From positions 1 to 12,563 of the forward strand of contig DJTQ01000155.1 in assembly GCA_002439285.1 (NCBI GenBank): a stretch of 12,563 bases of DNA. The letters are read 5' to 3'. Under the pieces are notes generated by a model, which saw nothing but the letters and a program-made list of their open reading frames with translations, did not search any database and was not told the DNA's origin. Shown here piece by piece: positions 1 through 7,181 of this stretch (its first letter is position 1; every line of letters starts with the position of its first letter). Position numbers and translations under genes: made by a program. The stretch comes from Paenibacillaceae bacterium UBA6304 (GTDB taxonomy: Bacteria; Bacillota; Bacilli; Paenibacillales; Paenibacillaceae).

Positions 1-1769
1 GCGTAAAAGCGACTGCGGAAGTTCCTGCCGGAGAGGTAACCGTTCTGTACTTCAGGGAACCTCAAGTTATCCCGATTCCTTCGGCACCAAGCGTAACCGC
101 GGATGATGCGGCGAACCAACTGATCGGTGCTGATGGTTCCATGGAATACTCCACGGATCATGGAAACAGTTGGAGTAGCTATGAACCAAGTAATCCCCCG
201 GTCTTCAACGGAAACGTTACAGTTCAAATCCGGGGGAAAGCGGAAGACGGCAACCCCGCCGGGGAAGTGACCACCGCGATCTTTACTCAAAACGCGGCAA
301 CTAATCCTAATCCGCCAAGCGGAGGGACCGGGTCTGGCAGCGGCAATGTCAGCGGTAATAGCGGCAATGGAGCTGCAACTGCGCCTTCATCCAAAAAAGA
401 AGAGATTGTAGTCGATGTTGACGGAGCCAATGGAACGAACCTGGCCAAGACGTCGATTACGCGTACAACGCAAGCGAACGGGACCGTGAAAGATCATGTA
501 TCCATGTCCGAGAATATTGCGAAAGATACCGTTGAGAAAGCGAAGCAGTTGGGGATCGACACAGTAAGAATCGTCATTCCTGATATCGATGATAAGGTTT
601 CGGAAGTGATGGTAGAGGTGCCAAAAGCGGCATTAAAACAATTGCGGGACGGAAACTTAAATCTGGAGATTGAGACGGATAATGCAGTAATTTCGATTCC
701 GTTGATCTCCGTATCCGATTTCAACGAGGATTTGTATTTCCGGATTGTCCCTATTAAATCGGAAACCGGACGCAAGCAAGTGGAGGAACGCGCGAAGCAA
801 GAAAAAATGATTCAAAACGTAGTCCGTGATCAAACGGTTCGGGTTTTGGGCCGGCCTATGGAAATCGAAACGAATATGCAAAACCGGGAAGTATCCATTG
901 TTTTGCCGCTTAAGGACAGCTTGCCTGTCGATTCTGCCGAACGGCAGAAGGTCCTTGACAATCTCGGTGTCTTTATCGAGCATAGCGACGGAACGAAGGA
1001 GTTGCTTCAAGGCAAGCTGGTAAGCCTGAAAGACGGTTCCGAAGGCATTGAGTTTACGATTACGAAGTTCAGTACGTTTACGCTCGTGTATATGGACGGG
1101 TGGAAGGCTGCGCATGTAAGCCAGCATGCTGCATACATTAACGGATTCGGAACTGAATTCCGTCCTGGCGCATTCGTTACTCGTGCTCAAATGGCCGCAA
1201 TGCTGGCGCGCAATGCAGCCGATCCTAAGGCAACTGCAGATCAAACTCCTTACGGGGATGTCGGCGCAGCACATTGGGCCTACAATGAGATTCTGCAAAC
1301 CAAAGCGCTGGGGATGATGACGGGAACTATGGAAGGCAGCTTCGATCCGGATGGTTCGGTGACGCGGGCGCAAATGGCCATGATCGCTTACCGTTGGATC
1401 CAGCAGGAGTGTGCACAGGATGCCTTAGCATTTGAAGGCTGTTCCTCCCTGCCCGGCCAAAGCAGTTCAGGTTATAAGGATGTGTCCTCGGCGCATTGGG
1501 CGGCTGAAGCCATTTCCTTTATGAACTCCACCGGCTTCATGGTGGGGTATGATGACAATACGTTCAGACCGGATGGAGAGCTGACCCGAGCTGAAGCCGT
1601 GAAGGTGCTCAATCGTTTATTCAAACGCGGTCCGCTCACCGGAACGAATACCATGACTTTTACGGACGTACCTACTACCTATTGGGCTTATCAAGAGATT
1701 GAAGAAGCAGGCAGAGATCATAAATACAATATTGGCGATCAAGGCGGAGAGCTCTTAGGTAAGGAGTGA
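1..1769 (+). CDS. SLH-domain cell-surface protein with DUF4073-like repeat, 5' end outside window
   Basis: The frame is open from base 3, so the ATG at 141 is internal and about 588 C-terminal residues are visible. In order (residues numbered from that internal Met): a DUF4073-like beta module ending near 50, preceded by the tail of a second copy (compare VPAGEVTVLYF at about 27-59 nt with NPAGEVTTAIFT); a Gly/Ser/Asn linker (about 57-84); an unassigned beta-rich middle region (about 88-316) ending in an ITKFSTFTLV strand; then SLH repeats at about 325-358, 371-419 and 445-495 with TRAQ, TRAQ and TRAE motifs; and a trailing half repeat (FTDV, about 507-529). SLH triplets bind pyruvylated secondary wall polymer, so the protein should sit outside the cell, tethered by its C terminus. 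The role of the missing N-terminal part is unknown. An insert with two cysteines separates SLH 2 and 3. The SLH call is secure; the DUF4073 call is from recall of the family pattern. Confidence 0.93.
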   Translation, partial: VKATAEVPAGEVTVLYFREPQVIPIPSAPSVTADDAANQLIGADGSMEYSTDHGNSWSSYEPSNPPVFNGNVTVQIRGKAEDGNPAGEVTTAIFTQNAATNPNPPSGGTGSGSGNVSGNSGNGAATAPSSKKEEIVVDVDGANGTNLAKTSITRTTQANGTVKDHVSMSENIAKDTVEKAKQLGIDTVRIVIPDIDDKVSEVMVEVPKAALKQLRDGNLNLEIETDNAVISIPLISVSDFNEDLYFRIVPIKSETGRKQVEERAKQEKMIQNVVRDQTVRVLGRPMEIETNMQNREVSIVLPLKDSLPVDSAERQKVLDNLGVFIEHSDGTKELLQGKLVSLKDGSEGIEFTITKFSTFTLVYMDGWKAAHVSQHAAYINGFGTEFRPGAFVTRAQMAAMLARNAADPKATADQTPYGDVGAAHWAYNEILQTKALGMMTGTMEGSFDPDGSVTRAQMAMIAYRWIQQECAQDALAFEGCSSLPGQSSSGYKDVSSAHWAAEAISFMNSTGFMVGYDDNTFRPDGELTRAEAVKVLNRLFKRGPLTGTNTMTFTDVPTTYWAYQEIEEAGRDHKYNIGDQGGELLGKE

Positions 1770-1787
1770 CCTGTAACAGATACAAGG

Positions 1788-1830
1788 AAAAGAGGATGGA
1801 CTTGATTATTTCAAGCCATCCTCTTTTTTT
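1788..1830. terminator. Intrinsic terminator between convergent genes, probably bidirectional
   Basis: The left arm AAAGAGGATGG (1789-1799) and CTTGA (1801-1805) pair with TCAAG (1811-1815) and CCATCCTCTTT (1816-1826), with one bulged A at 1800 and a 5-nt loop. A T-run follows on the plus strand to 1830. On the minus strand the stem is followed by TTTTCCTT, a weaker U-rich tail, so it can also end the leftward GH9/PH-like transcript. It lies 18 nt after the SLH gene stop. Confidence 0.9.
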
Positions 1831-1841
1831 GGATTGTCCCA

Positions 1842-2210
1842 TTATTTGAATATGTTTTGTTGTATAAAAGTTAAAAATTCACTTTGCATAGAACCAAGAG
1901 TAACAATTTTTTTGGATATTCTGAATTTCCAAATTCGGTCCATAATTTTAAACGACCATAATGCAGTAAGCGGAGTTTTAGAATGATACTTTTGATTTTG
2001 AATGTCAGCTATTTCAAATTCAATTTTTTGTACTACTTTAGTTGAAAATAGATTGAGGAAAAGAACAATCATCCTATTATCATTTATGAGCAATATAGCT
2101 CGACTTGTAATAGCTGAAAAGCCTTGAGGAGTGGCGTAACAAACAAGCATGCCAGGTTCTCTGTGAGGCTCAGCTAGGCTATAAATTAGTTTTTTAGTAA
2201 TAAATATCAT
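1842..2210 (-). CDS. Small AT-rich hypothetical protein, possibly PH-like fold
   Basis: The protein is 122 residues if it starts at the ATG at 2210. An in-frame TTG at 2216 is possible, but AGAGG at 2220-2224 sits 9 nt from the ATG and only 3 nt from the TTG. No signal peptide or clear membrane segment is seen. The sequence alternates short hydrophobic and charged strands (ITSRAILLIND, MIVLFLNLF, KIEFEIADIQNQKY, RIWKFRISKK) and ends in a helix-like stretch (SMQSEFLTFIQQN). That layout resembles bacterial PH-like (YokE-type) domains, in which strands precede one C-terminal helix. This is a resemblance only. The gene follows the GH9 gene on the same strand after 35 nt, so the two are probably cotranscribed. 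Base composition is visibly more AT-rich than all neighbours, which suggests a different history. Function unknown. Confidence 0.65.
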   Translation of the reverse strand: MIFITKKLIYSLAEPHREPGMLVCYATPQGFSAITSRAILLINDNRMIVLFLNLFSTKVVQKIEFEIADIQNQKYHSKTPLTALWSFKIMDRIWKFRISKKIVTLGSMQSEFLTFIQQNIFK

Positions 2211-2219
2211 GGGCAAATA

Positions 2220-2224
2220 CCTCT
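2220..2224 (-). promoter_or_regulatory. Ribosome binding site fixing the start of the small AT-rich gene
   Basis: AGAGG on the minus strand lies 9 nt before the ATG at 2210. It favours that ATG over the upstream TTG at 2216. Confidence 0.6.
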
Positions 2225-2245
2225 ATATATTCGTTTTAAGCACGA

Positions 2246-3868
2246 CTATTTCACAAAATGCGAGACTACGAAGACGGCGGGGGAATTCCAATAAATTGTC
2301 ACTTCATTGCCGGCATAGCTAAGTTCATCATCGATGAAGCACTGTGCCGGGGCTTTACCTTGTAGATGCTGCATCATACAATCGTCGTTCAGCCCGCGGT
2401 TCGGACCACCGGCCACAAGCCCGGGTACAGGGGCGGACACGGTATCTCCGACAGACGGGCGATGATGCGGATGCATCACCGGACGATCGCCGTACCCGGT
2501 CACATAGCTGAGATCCAGCGGGTTGCGGCCCATCAGATAATGAAGGTGATTCAGCGCTATTAATTCATATCTGCTATTTTCGCTAAGGTGGTAGGCAATC
2601 AGCAGAAGCATGGCTCTGTTCACCAAAACCATGTTGCTGCCCCAGATGTAGTCTGCCGCTGTCAGCGAAATACCGTACCCGTCCGCGGCGCAGATGGAAG
2701 CCAGCTTGTCTGCTTCTGCAAGCAACCCTCCTTTAAGCTGATTAAACAAGGTGCTGTCACTCTTAGCCGAATCTCCCAACAGATAAGCAAAGCTTCCATA
2801 GCCGCCCATGTCGGCCCAGCCTAGCTCGTACTTCGGAAACTGCTGTGCAGCCAACGCTTTGAATTGCATATGGTACGTCTCATCACCGGTTGTCCGGAAC
2901 AGTTCGGCTGCCGCCCAGTAGCGTTCATCCAACTCTTGTTCATCCCCGTATTCCCCGGTACCGATATCCTGCGGATTTTTAAAGCCGGGAACTTCGGGAT
3001 GATCGAGGAGCCATTGCCAAGCCCGTTTAGCAGCCGCCAGGCAGCGGTCGGCAAAGCTGTCGTCAAACGGGCGGTAGATCCGGGAAGCCAGCGCCATAAC
3101 GCCTGCGAAGCAGCCTGTAGCCGTTGCCGATACCGGGAGGAAGTATAAATCCGCTAGATCGTCTTCCGGCATTACATTTAAGGCCGGAAATTGCTTGGTC
3201 GTCAATTTATGAAAGGCGCCGCCCGTTCGATCATCCTGCATTTTGAACAGCCATTCCAATTCATAGCGGCATTCATGCAGCACGTCCGGTGTGACTCCGT
3301 CGGTTTCAGGGATTGGAAGCGGGGACCTAAAAGCCTGAGGATAAAGCTCGAATGCCAGCAAGAGGTCGGCTACCGCTTTGGCCCCTGGGCCGGTATACTG
3401 TCCGTAGTCTCCGGCATCATGCCAGCCTCCTGTGCTGTTCAGCTTCACTTCAGGATCGTCGTAGAGAGTACCGTCCGCCAAATGGCAGGCTTGATGACTC
3501 CACGGTCCGGCATATTCTTCCTCCAGGTCGCATCCGCAGCGGAATAGATAAAAGGCCTTCAAAAGGCCTTGATGAAGCTCCTTATAGGGATTATCCGCAA
3601 TGACAAACGGAGCGGAAACCTCATCGTCGAGTTGGACATAGTAACTGCCGGGCGTTGCCAGAGCTGAGAAGTCGCCAGTGCATACCTCTGTACCAGCCGC
3701 TTCATCAGACTGCAGGGTTCCTGTTTCCCCCTGGAATACCGTCTCCCCCGTAATGGAATGGATTACTTTGAACGTTCCTGATTTGCCTGCGCTGATAACG
3801 GATTTCTCGCCAATTAGCGGGTACCCGATTTGGTCGACGGTCAGATTGCGTGGTCTTGCCTCACTCAC
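2246..3868 (-). CDS. Glycoside hydrolase family 9 enzyme without signal peptide
   Basis: This is a 540-residue retaining-frame match to GH9 cellulase-type enzymes, which hydrolyse beta-1,4-glucans or related beta-glycosides with inversion. An N-terminal Ig-like domain (CelD_N type, about 8-91, opening VDQIGYP) precedes the (alpha/alpha)6 catalytic domain. Visible active-site elements are GGWHDAGDYGQY (147-158, Asp151/Asp154 as base), the His signature MGRNPLDLSYVTGYG followed by HPHHR (446-470), and the acid Glu522 in DELSYAGNEVTIYWN. There is no signal peptide, cellulose-binding module or dockerin, so it probably acts in the cytoplasm on imported oligosaccharides, as cellodextrinases or exo-glucosaminidases do. 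The substrate cannot be fixed from sequence. The start is GTG at 3868 with AGAGGG (3876-3881) 7 nt upstream. It is transcribed leftward from an extended -10 promoter with a palindrome beside it, and probably cotranscribed with the small gene that follows. Confidence 0.93.
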   Translation of the reverse strand: MSEARPRNLTVDQIGYPLIGEKSVISAGKSGTFKVIHSITGETVFQGETGTLQSDEAAGTEVCTGDFSALATPGSYYVQLDDEVSAPFVIADNPYKELHQGLLKAFYLFRCGCDLEEEYAGPWSHQACHLADGTLYDDPEVKLNSTGGWHDAGDYGQYTGPGAKAVADLLLAFELYPQAFRSPLPIPETDGVTPDVLHECRYELEWLFKMQDDRTGGAFHKLTTKQFPALNVMPEDDLADLYFLPVSATATGCFAGVMALASRIYRPFDDSFADRCLAAAKRAWQWLLDHPEVPGFKNPQDIGTGEYGDEQELDERYWAAAELFRTTGDETYHMQFKALAAQQFPKYELGWADMGGYGSFAYLLGDSAKSDSTLFNQLKGGLLAEADKLASICAADGYGISLTAADYIWGSNMVLVNRAMLLLIAYHLSENSRYELIALNHLHYLMGRNPLDLSYVTGYGDRPVMHPHHRPSVGDTVSAPVPGLVAGGPNRGLNDDCMMQHLQGKAPAQCFIDDELSYAGNEVTIYWNSPAVFVVSHFVK

Positions 3869-4014
3869 GGAGAATCCCTCTTTTCCTGATTATGGAGTAG
3901 TTGTGGGATACAGAATGCCTCCCCTTTACCTTTGGAAATCGCTTCCTATCCGGCTTGAATTTGAATTGTGGAAATCCGGCTTTAATAGCAAATGAATACC
4001 TAATCAAATAGGGT

Positions 4015-4027
4015 ATAAGCGGCTTAT
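4015..4027. repeat. Short 13-bp palindrome in the GH9 leader
   Basis: ATAAGC-G-GCTTAT is an inverted repeat with one central base, 7 nt from the 18-bp palindrome and inside the predicted GH9 leader. It may be a weak RNA hairpin or a second protein site. The rest of the 3869-4177 region also has a repeated ATCCGGCTT (around 3949 and 3975) and no convincing ORF. Confidence 0.35.
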
Positions 4028-4034
4028 CCACCAT

Positions 4035-4052
4035 TCGGAAAACGTTTTCCGA
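4035..4052. promoter_or_regulatory. Perfect 18-bp palindrome, candidate LacI-family/CcpA operator
   Basis: TCGGAAAACGTTTTCCGA reads identically on both strands. It has the central CG flanked by A/T tracts typical of LacI/GalR-family operators and resembles a CcpA cre box, but carries GG/CC where the cre consensus has TG/CA. It starts 11 nt downstream of the GH9 -10 box, over about +5 to +22 of that transcript, where a bound repressor would block initiation or early elongation. It could also affect the divergent cyclase gene. Confidence 0.6.
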
Positions 4053-4063
4053 GATGTGACTTC

Positions 4064-4072
4064 ATTATAGCA
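4064..4072 (-). promoter_or_regulatory. Extended -10 promoter for the GH9 gene
   Basis: On the minus strand TGCTATAAT gives a perfect TGn extended -10 with consensus TATAAT. No good -35 is present at 16-18 nt (CCCAAT at 17), which is acceptable for extended -10 promoters. The predicted start near 4057 gives a leader of about 190 nt before the GTG at 3868. Confidence 0.6.
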
Positions 4073-4177
4073 AAAAAAACAGACACATTGGGAATTGATT
4101 TCTAACGCTAATGCCGGCTTAATATGCTACCATATAACTAATATTTTAATAATTGAAATAATGGAGCTAAAATTTAC

Positions 4178-5761
4178 ATGAATTCACCGATTAGCATTTT
4201 TATAGTTTTGGCGGCATTATCAGGCGTGCTGAGTGTGCTGCTTGCCATATATGCGTTCATCAACCGGAATAAATATTCCGGTATTAATATTTTTTTCTGG
4301 ATTACCGCCTTATCAGCCGTCTACGCTTTCGGATTTGCCTTTGAACTGACCGGAGGCACACTGGCGGAAATGATGTTTTGGGCGAATGTGGAATATGTCG
4401 GGATGCCCTTTATAGCTCCGCTTAGTCTTGTGCTTGTCATGTATTATGTAGGGCTGGAGAAGTTCATGACCATCGGCAAGCTACTTCTGATGCTGGTGAT
4501 CCCCGCGATGACGCTAGTCATGATTACGACGAACGAATGGCATCACCTGTTCTACAGGGAGATTTATTTGAACTCCGATGCTCCAAGGCCCATGATGGAT
4601 ATCGTGATGGGGGAATGGTATGTCGTGCACGGAAGTTATACGGTCGGCTGTATGCTGGTGGGCACCTTCCTGCTGTTGCGTTATTGGAACCGGCGGAAAA
4701 ACGTGCTAAGACGACAAATCACAGCCCTGTTAATCGGCTTCGTCCTGCCGGGTTTGGCTTCGTTTCTGTATCTGATGAAGTTAACCCCCTTTGGTATGGA
4801 TCCCGTACCTATCGTGATGTGTGTGACATCTCTTTTTTATATTTGGGCGATCCGGACCTCCGGTTTAATGATCGTAACGCCCGTGGCCAGAGAATATATA
4901 TTTGACAGTATGCGCGACGGCGTCCTGGTCGTCGATCCGGCCGGACTGTTGGCGGATTTCAATCCGGCAGCGGAGATGATGATTCCGGGACTCAGCTATG
5001 GGAACATCGGTAAGCCCGTATGCGATATCACTTTGTCCGAAAACTTTGATGAGCCTGTATTCGATTTTCATTCCGATCCCAATGTGACCGATAAAAAGGA
5101 AATCAGCTGGAGCATCGGCCAGGAATTTTGTTACTATCAACTTCATTCATCCCCGGTCATTAACCGTAGAGGGCGGTTTGTAGGAAAAACGATTACCGTG
5201 ATGGATGTCACCGAACGTGCCCGGATGGAGGAAAAACTCACGATGCTGGCCACTTACGACGGGCTAACGGGAATTTATAACCGGGCTCATTTTATGGAAA
5301 CGGCCCGCAGCCTATTGGCGGAGACCGATAACGCCGGAGAGCCCTTTTCGATGATTATCTTTGATATTGACCATTTCAAACATATTAACGACCGGTTTGG
5401 GCACGGGATAGGGGATCAGGCGCTCCGCCATATCGCTGGAATAGGTGAGGGCAACCTGATACCCGGGGGCCTCCTTGGCAGATATGGCGGCGAGGAATTT
5501 GTCATTGCCCTCCCGCGGGTCGGTTTGTCCGAAGCAGTCGTTATTGCCGAGAATTTACGCCGGGAAATTGCATCCGCACCGCTGAGCTCCGCAGAGGGAC
5601 CCATTGGGATTACGGCCAGTTTCGGGGTCGCCGAATCGGGGGTGTGCGGGATTCCGCTGGAGGATCTATTGATGGAGGCGGACAGGGCGCTGTACCGTTC
5701 CAAGGAGAGTGGGAGAAATCGGGTAAGCACGGCGCGGAACGATGTTTCGCTGCCAAGATAG
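4178..5761 (+). CDS. Diguanylate cyclase with 7TM sensor, PAS and GGDEF domains
   Basis: This 527-residue membrane protein probably makes c-di-GMP from two GTP. An N-terminal block of about seven hydrophobic segments (about 5-228) matches the 7TM region found on some histidine kinases. A PAS-like segment follows (about 238-350, SMRDGVLVVDPAG to VMDVTERARM), then a GGDEF domain (about 355-520) with DGLTGIYNR (361-369), FDIDHFKHINDRFGH and an intact GGEEF (437-441). The inhibitory I-site RxxD that lies five residues before RYGGEEF in regulated cyclases is replaced by IPGG, so product inhibition through that site is not expected. No EAL or HD-GYP domain is present. GGAG at 4163-4166 sits 11 nt before the ATG. 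It diverges from the GH9 gene and is followed after 14 nt by the YwaF-family gene. An AT-rich stretch near 4095-4138 could hold its promoter, but no consensus pair is clear. The ligand of the sensor is unknown. Confidence 0.92.
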   Translation: MNSPISIFIVLAALSGVLSVLLAIYAFINRNKYSGINIFFWITALSAVYAFGFAFELTGGTLAEMMFWANVEYVGMPFIAPLSLVLVMYYVGLEKFMTIGKLLLMLVIPAMTLVMITTNEWHHLFYREIYLNSDAPRPMMDIVMGEWYVVHGSYTVGCMLVGTFLLLRYWNRRKNVLRRQITALLIGFVLPGLASFLYLMKLTPFGMDPVPIVMCVTSLFYIWAIRTSGLMIVTPVAREYIFDSMRDGVLVVDPAGLLADFNPAAEMMIPGLSYGNIGKPVCDITLSENFDEPVFDFHSDPNVTDKKEISWSIGQEFCYYQLHSSPVINRRGRFVGKTITVMDVTERARMEEKLTMLATYDGLTGIYNRAHFMETARSLLAETDNAGEPFSMIIFDIDHFKHINDRFGHGIGDQALRHIAGIGEGNLIPGGLLGRYGGEEFVIALPRVGLSEAVVIAENLRREIASAPLSSAEGPIGITASFGVAESGVCGIPLEDLLMEADRALYRSKESGRNRVSTARNDVSLPR

Positions 5762-5769
5762 AAAGGGGA
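5762..5769 (+). promoter_or_regulatory. Ribosome binding site fixing the YwaF-family start
   Basis: AAAGGGGA lies 6 nt before the ATG at 5776 and directly after the cyclase stop. It supports that start over the in-frame ATG at 5644, which lies inside the cyclase gene. Confidence 0.75.
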
Positions 5770-5775
5770 ATCCCT

Positions 5776-6531
5776 ATGGGAATAGGATCGATTTTTTCTT
5801 CCAGGCAAGCACCGGAATTTTTGCTTTTCTCTCCATCGCATTTAGTCTGGATCGGGCTGCTGATTGTGATGATTCTGGGATTATACGTGAGGAGAAAAGA
5901 AATCCGGTCGCGGGATGCTTGGCACCGTGCGGTTAGATTTGGATTGCTCGGGATTCTTCTGATATCCGAAGTCTCATTGAATGTATGGTATTGGGCGCAA
6001 GGGATTTGGAATATTCGTCATACCCTCCCTTTTGAATTATGTACCATAACGTTGTTGCTCTCGATCATCATGCTGTGGAGCCGGAGCCGATTCCTGTATG
6101 AAATCCTGTTTTTTGCCGGCATCGGCGGGGCGCTACAGGCTATACTAACGCCGAATCTGGCGTACGGGTTTCCGCATTTTCGTTTTTTTCAATTCTTTAT
6201 TGCTCATGCAGCGATCATTTTAGCTTCGTTATACATGACCTGGATCGAGCAGCACCGGCCTACCTGGAAGTCCATCGGGAAAACGATGTTGTTTTTAAAT
6301 GGTCTGGCCCTGGTCATAGGGCTTCTCAATTACGCAATCGGATCAAACTACATGTTCCTGATGCATAAGCCGGACACCCCGTCCATTCTGGATATGCTCG
6401 GTCCGTACCCGTATTATTTGTTGGCCGAGGAAGGTATAGCGCTGCTTATATTTATCGTAATGTACGTCGTCTTCTTTGCTATTAAGGATAAAATAAAAGA
6501 ACGGAGGAGGGGGCGGCTTAGCGATGGATGA
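5776..6531 (+). CDS. ywaF: YwaF-family (TIGR02206 / TMEM164-like) integral membrane protein
   Basis: This 251-residue protein has about seven hydrophobic segments, the usual length for the YwaF family. Recognisable features are the N-terminal FSPSHLVWIGLL, NVWYWAQGIWNIRHTLPFELCT (about 69-90), a Gly-rich IGGALQAILTPN loop (116-127) and FRFFQFFIAHAAIILAS (135-151). Cys89 and His144 lie in the two best-kept motifs. The eukaryotic relative TMEM164 is reported as a membrane acyltransferase of the same broad family, using a conserved Cys and His, so a lipid-acyl role is possible here, but the bacterial function is not established. The start at 5776 is set by a strong AAAGGGGA; the reading frame extends further upstream into the cyclase gene and that part is not used. 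The gene overlaps the following mug start by 8 nt, so translational coupling is likely. Confidence 0.85.
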   Translation: MGIGSIFSSRQAPEFLLFSPSHLVWIGLLIVMILGLYVRRKEIRSRDAWHRAVRFGLLGILLISEVSLNVWYWAQGIWNIRHTLPFELCTITLLLSIIMLWSRSRFLYEILFFAGIGGALQAILTPNLAYGFPHFRFFQFFIAHAAIILASLYMTWIEQHRPTWKSIGKTMLFLNGLALVIGLLNYAIGSNYMFLMHKPDTPSILDMLGPYPYYLLAEEGIALLIFIVMYVVFFAIKDKIKERRRGRLSDG

Positions 6532-7054
6532 TAGGTTAGTTGATAAGTTAGAGGAAGTGCCGGACCATCTCGATCACGGCTTGGTTATTGTGTTTATCGG
6601 GTTCAATCCCAGCATCCGTTCCGGGGAAGCGGGGCATCATTATGCGAATCCGCGAAATAACTTCTGGCGCATCTTGTATCGTTCTGGACTAACCCCGCGC
6701 TTGTACGAAGCAGCGGAAGACCAAGACCTGCTTAAGCTAGGTTATGGCTTTACGAACATCGTAGCGCGCCCCACCCGTGGTGCGGAAGATATCACGCGCG
6801 ATGAATACAAGCAGGGCCGGCTTATATTGCGGGATAAGCTCAAGGAGTACCGGCCTAAGATCGCCTGTTTTGTCGGCAAAGGCGTGTACACCGAGTACAG
6901 CGGCCGTCCACGGGCGGATTGGGGTTTCCAGAACGAATCGATCGTCGATGGCGTTATCGATTTCGTAGCCCCGTCTTCCAGTGGCCTTGTCCGGATGAAA
7001 ATGGAGGAAATCGTCGGAATCTATCGGGAACTGGCCGGGTTTGTATCAGAGTAG
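6524..7054 (+). CDS. mug: Mismatch-specific uracil/thymine DNA glycosylase (Mug/TDG family)
   Basis: This 176-residue cytoplasmic base-excision repair enzyme removes uracil (and some ethenocytosine or thymine) opposite guanine. Motif 1 is IGFNPSIRSG (25-34), matching the G-I-N-P-G motif of E. coli Mug with Asn28 as the residue that positions the catalytic water. It is followed by HHYANPRNNFWRILYRSG (38-55), where the product pocket is formed, and GYGFTNIVARPTRGAEDIT (73-91). Motif 2 is VAPSSSGLVR (148-157), close to the PSSSAR of TDG. Length is normal for the family. The ATG lies inside the ywaF 3' end, with GGAGGAGG at 6503-6510, 13 nt upstream, a slightly long gap. It is the last gene of the 4178-7054 run. 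No terminator is seen directly behind it. Confidence 0.92.
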   Translation: MDDRLVDKLEEVPDHLDHGLVIVFIGFNPSIRSGEAGHHYANPRNNFWRILYRSGLTPRLYEAAEDQDLLKLGYGFTNIVARPTRGAEDITRDEYKQGRLILRDKLKEYRPKIACFVGKGVYTEYSGRPRADWGFQNESIVDGVIDFVAPSSSGLVRMKMEEIVGIYRELAGFVSE

Positions 7055-7082
7055 GCCAATTTCTGGGAAACTATCACCCCTC

Positions 7083-7111
7083 TCGACTCTTCTTTGGTAG
7101 TATGGTATCAT
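7083..7111 (+). promoter_or_regulatory. Predicted sigma-A promoter of the amino acid transporter operon
   Basis: TCGACT (7083-7088, 4 of 6 to TTGACA), a 17-nt spacer and TATCAT (7106-7111, 5 of 6 to TATAAT) preceded by TG one base away, an extended -10. The leader to the ATG at 7182 is about 65 nt with no evident riboswitch. Confidence 0.5.
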
Positions 7112-7181
7112 GAGAATCTGATAACGTATTAACGAACTAAAGCATACATCGCTTTTGTCACCGAGATGGGGGAGAAATTAG

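Noticed and set aside
657..1373. Long minus-strand open frame (238 codons) opposite the SLH gene
   Set aside because: It lies wholly antisense to a clear SLH protein, has no family likeness and no convincing ribosome binding site.
2366..3995. Several plus-strand open frames opposite the GH9 gene
   Set aside because: They are antisense frames of a gene with all GH9 catalytic motifs, and none shows a domain or a good start context.
5644..5775. Upstream extension of the YwaF-family protein from ATG 5644
   Set aside because: This stretch is inside the GGDEF coding region in another frame. A strong ribosome binding site precedes ATG 5776, where family likeness begins.
7055..7181. Riboswitch or T-box leader before the amino acid importer
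   Set aside because: The predicted leader is only about 65 nt, with no T-box or other conserved element and no leader terminator.
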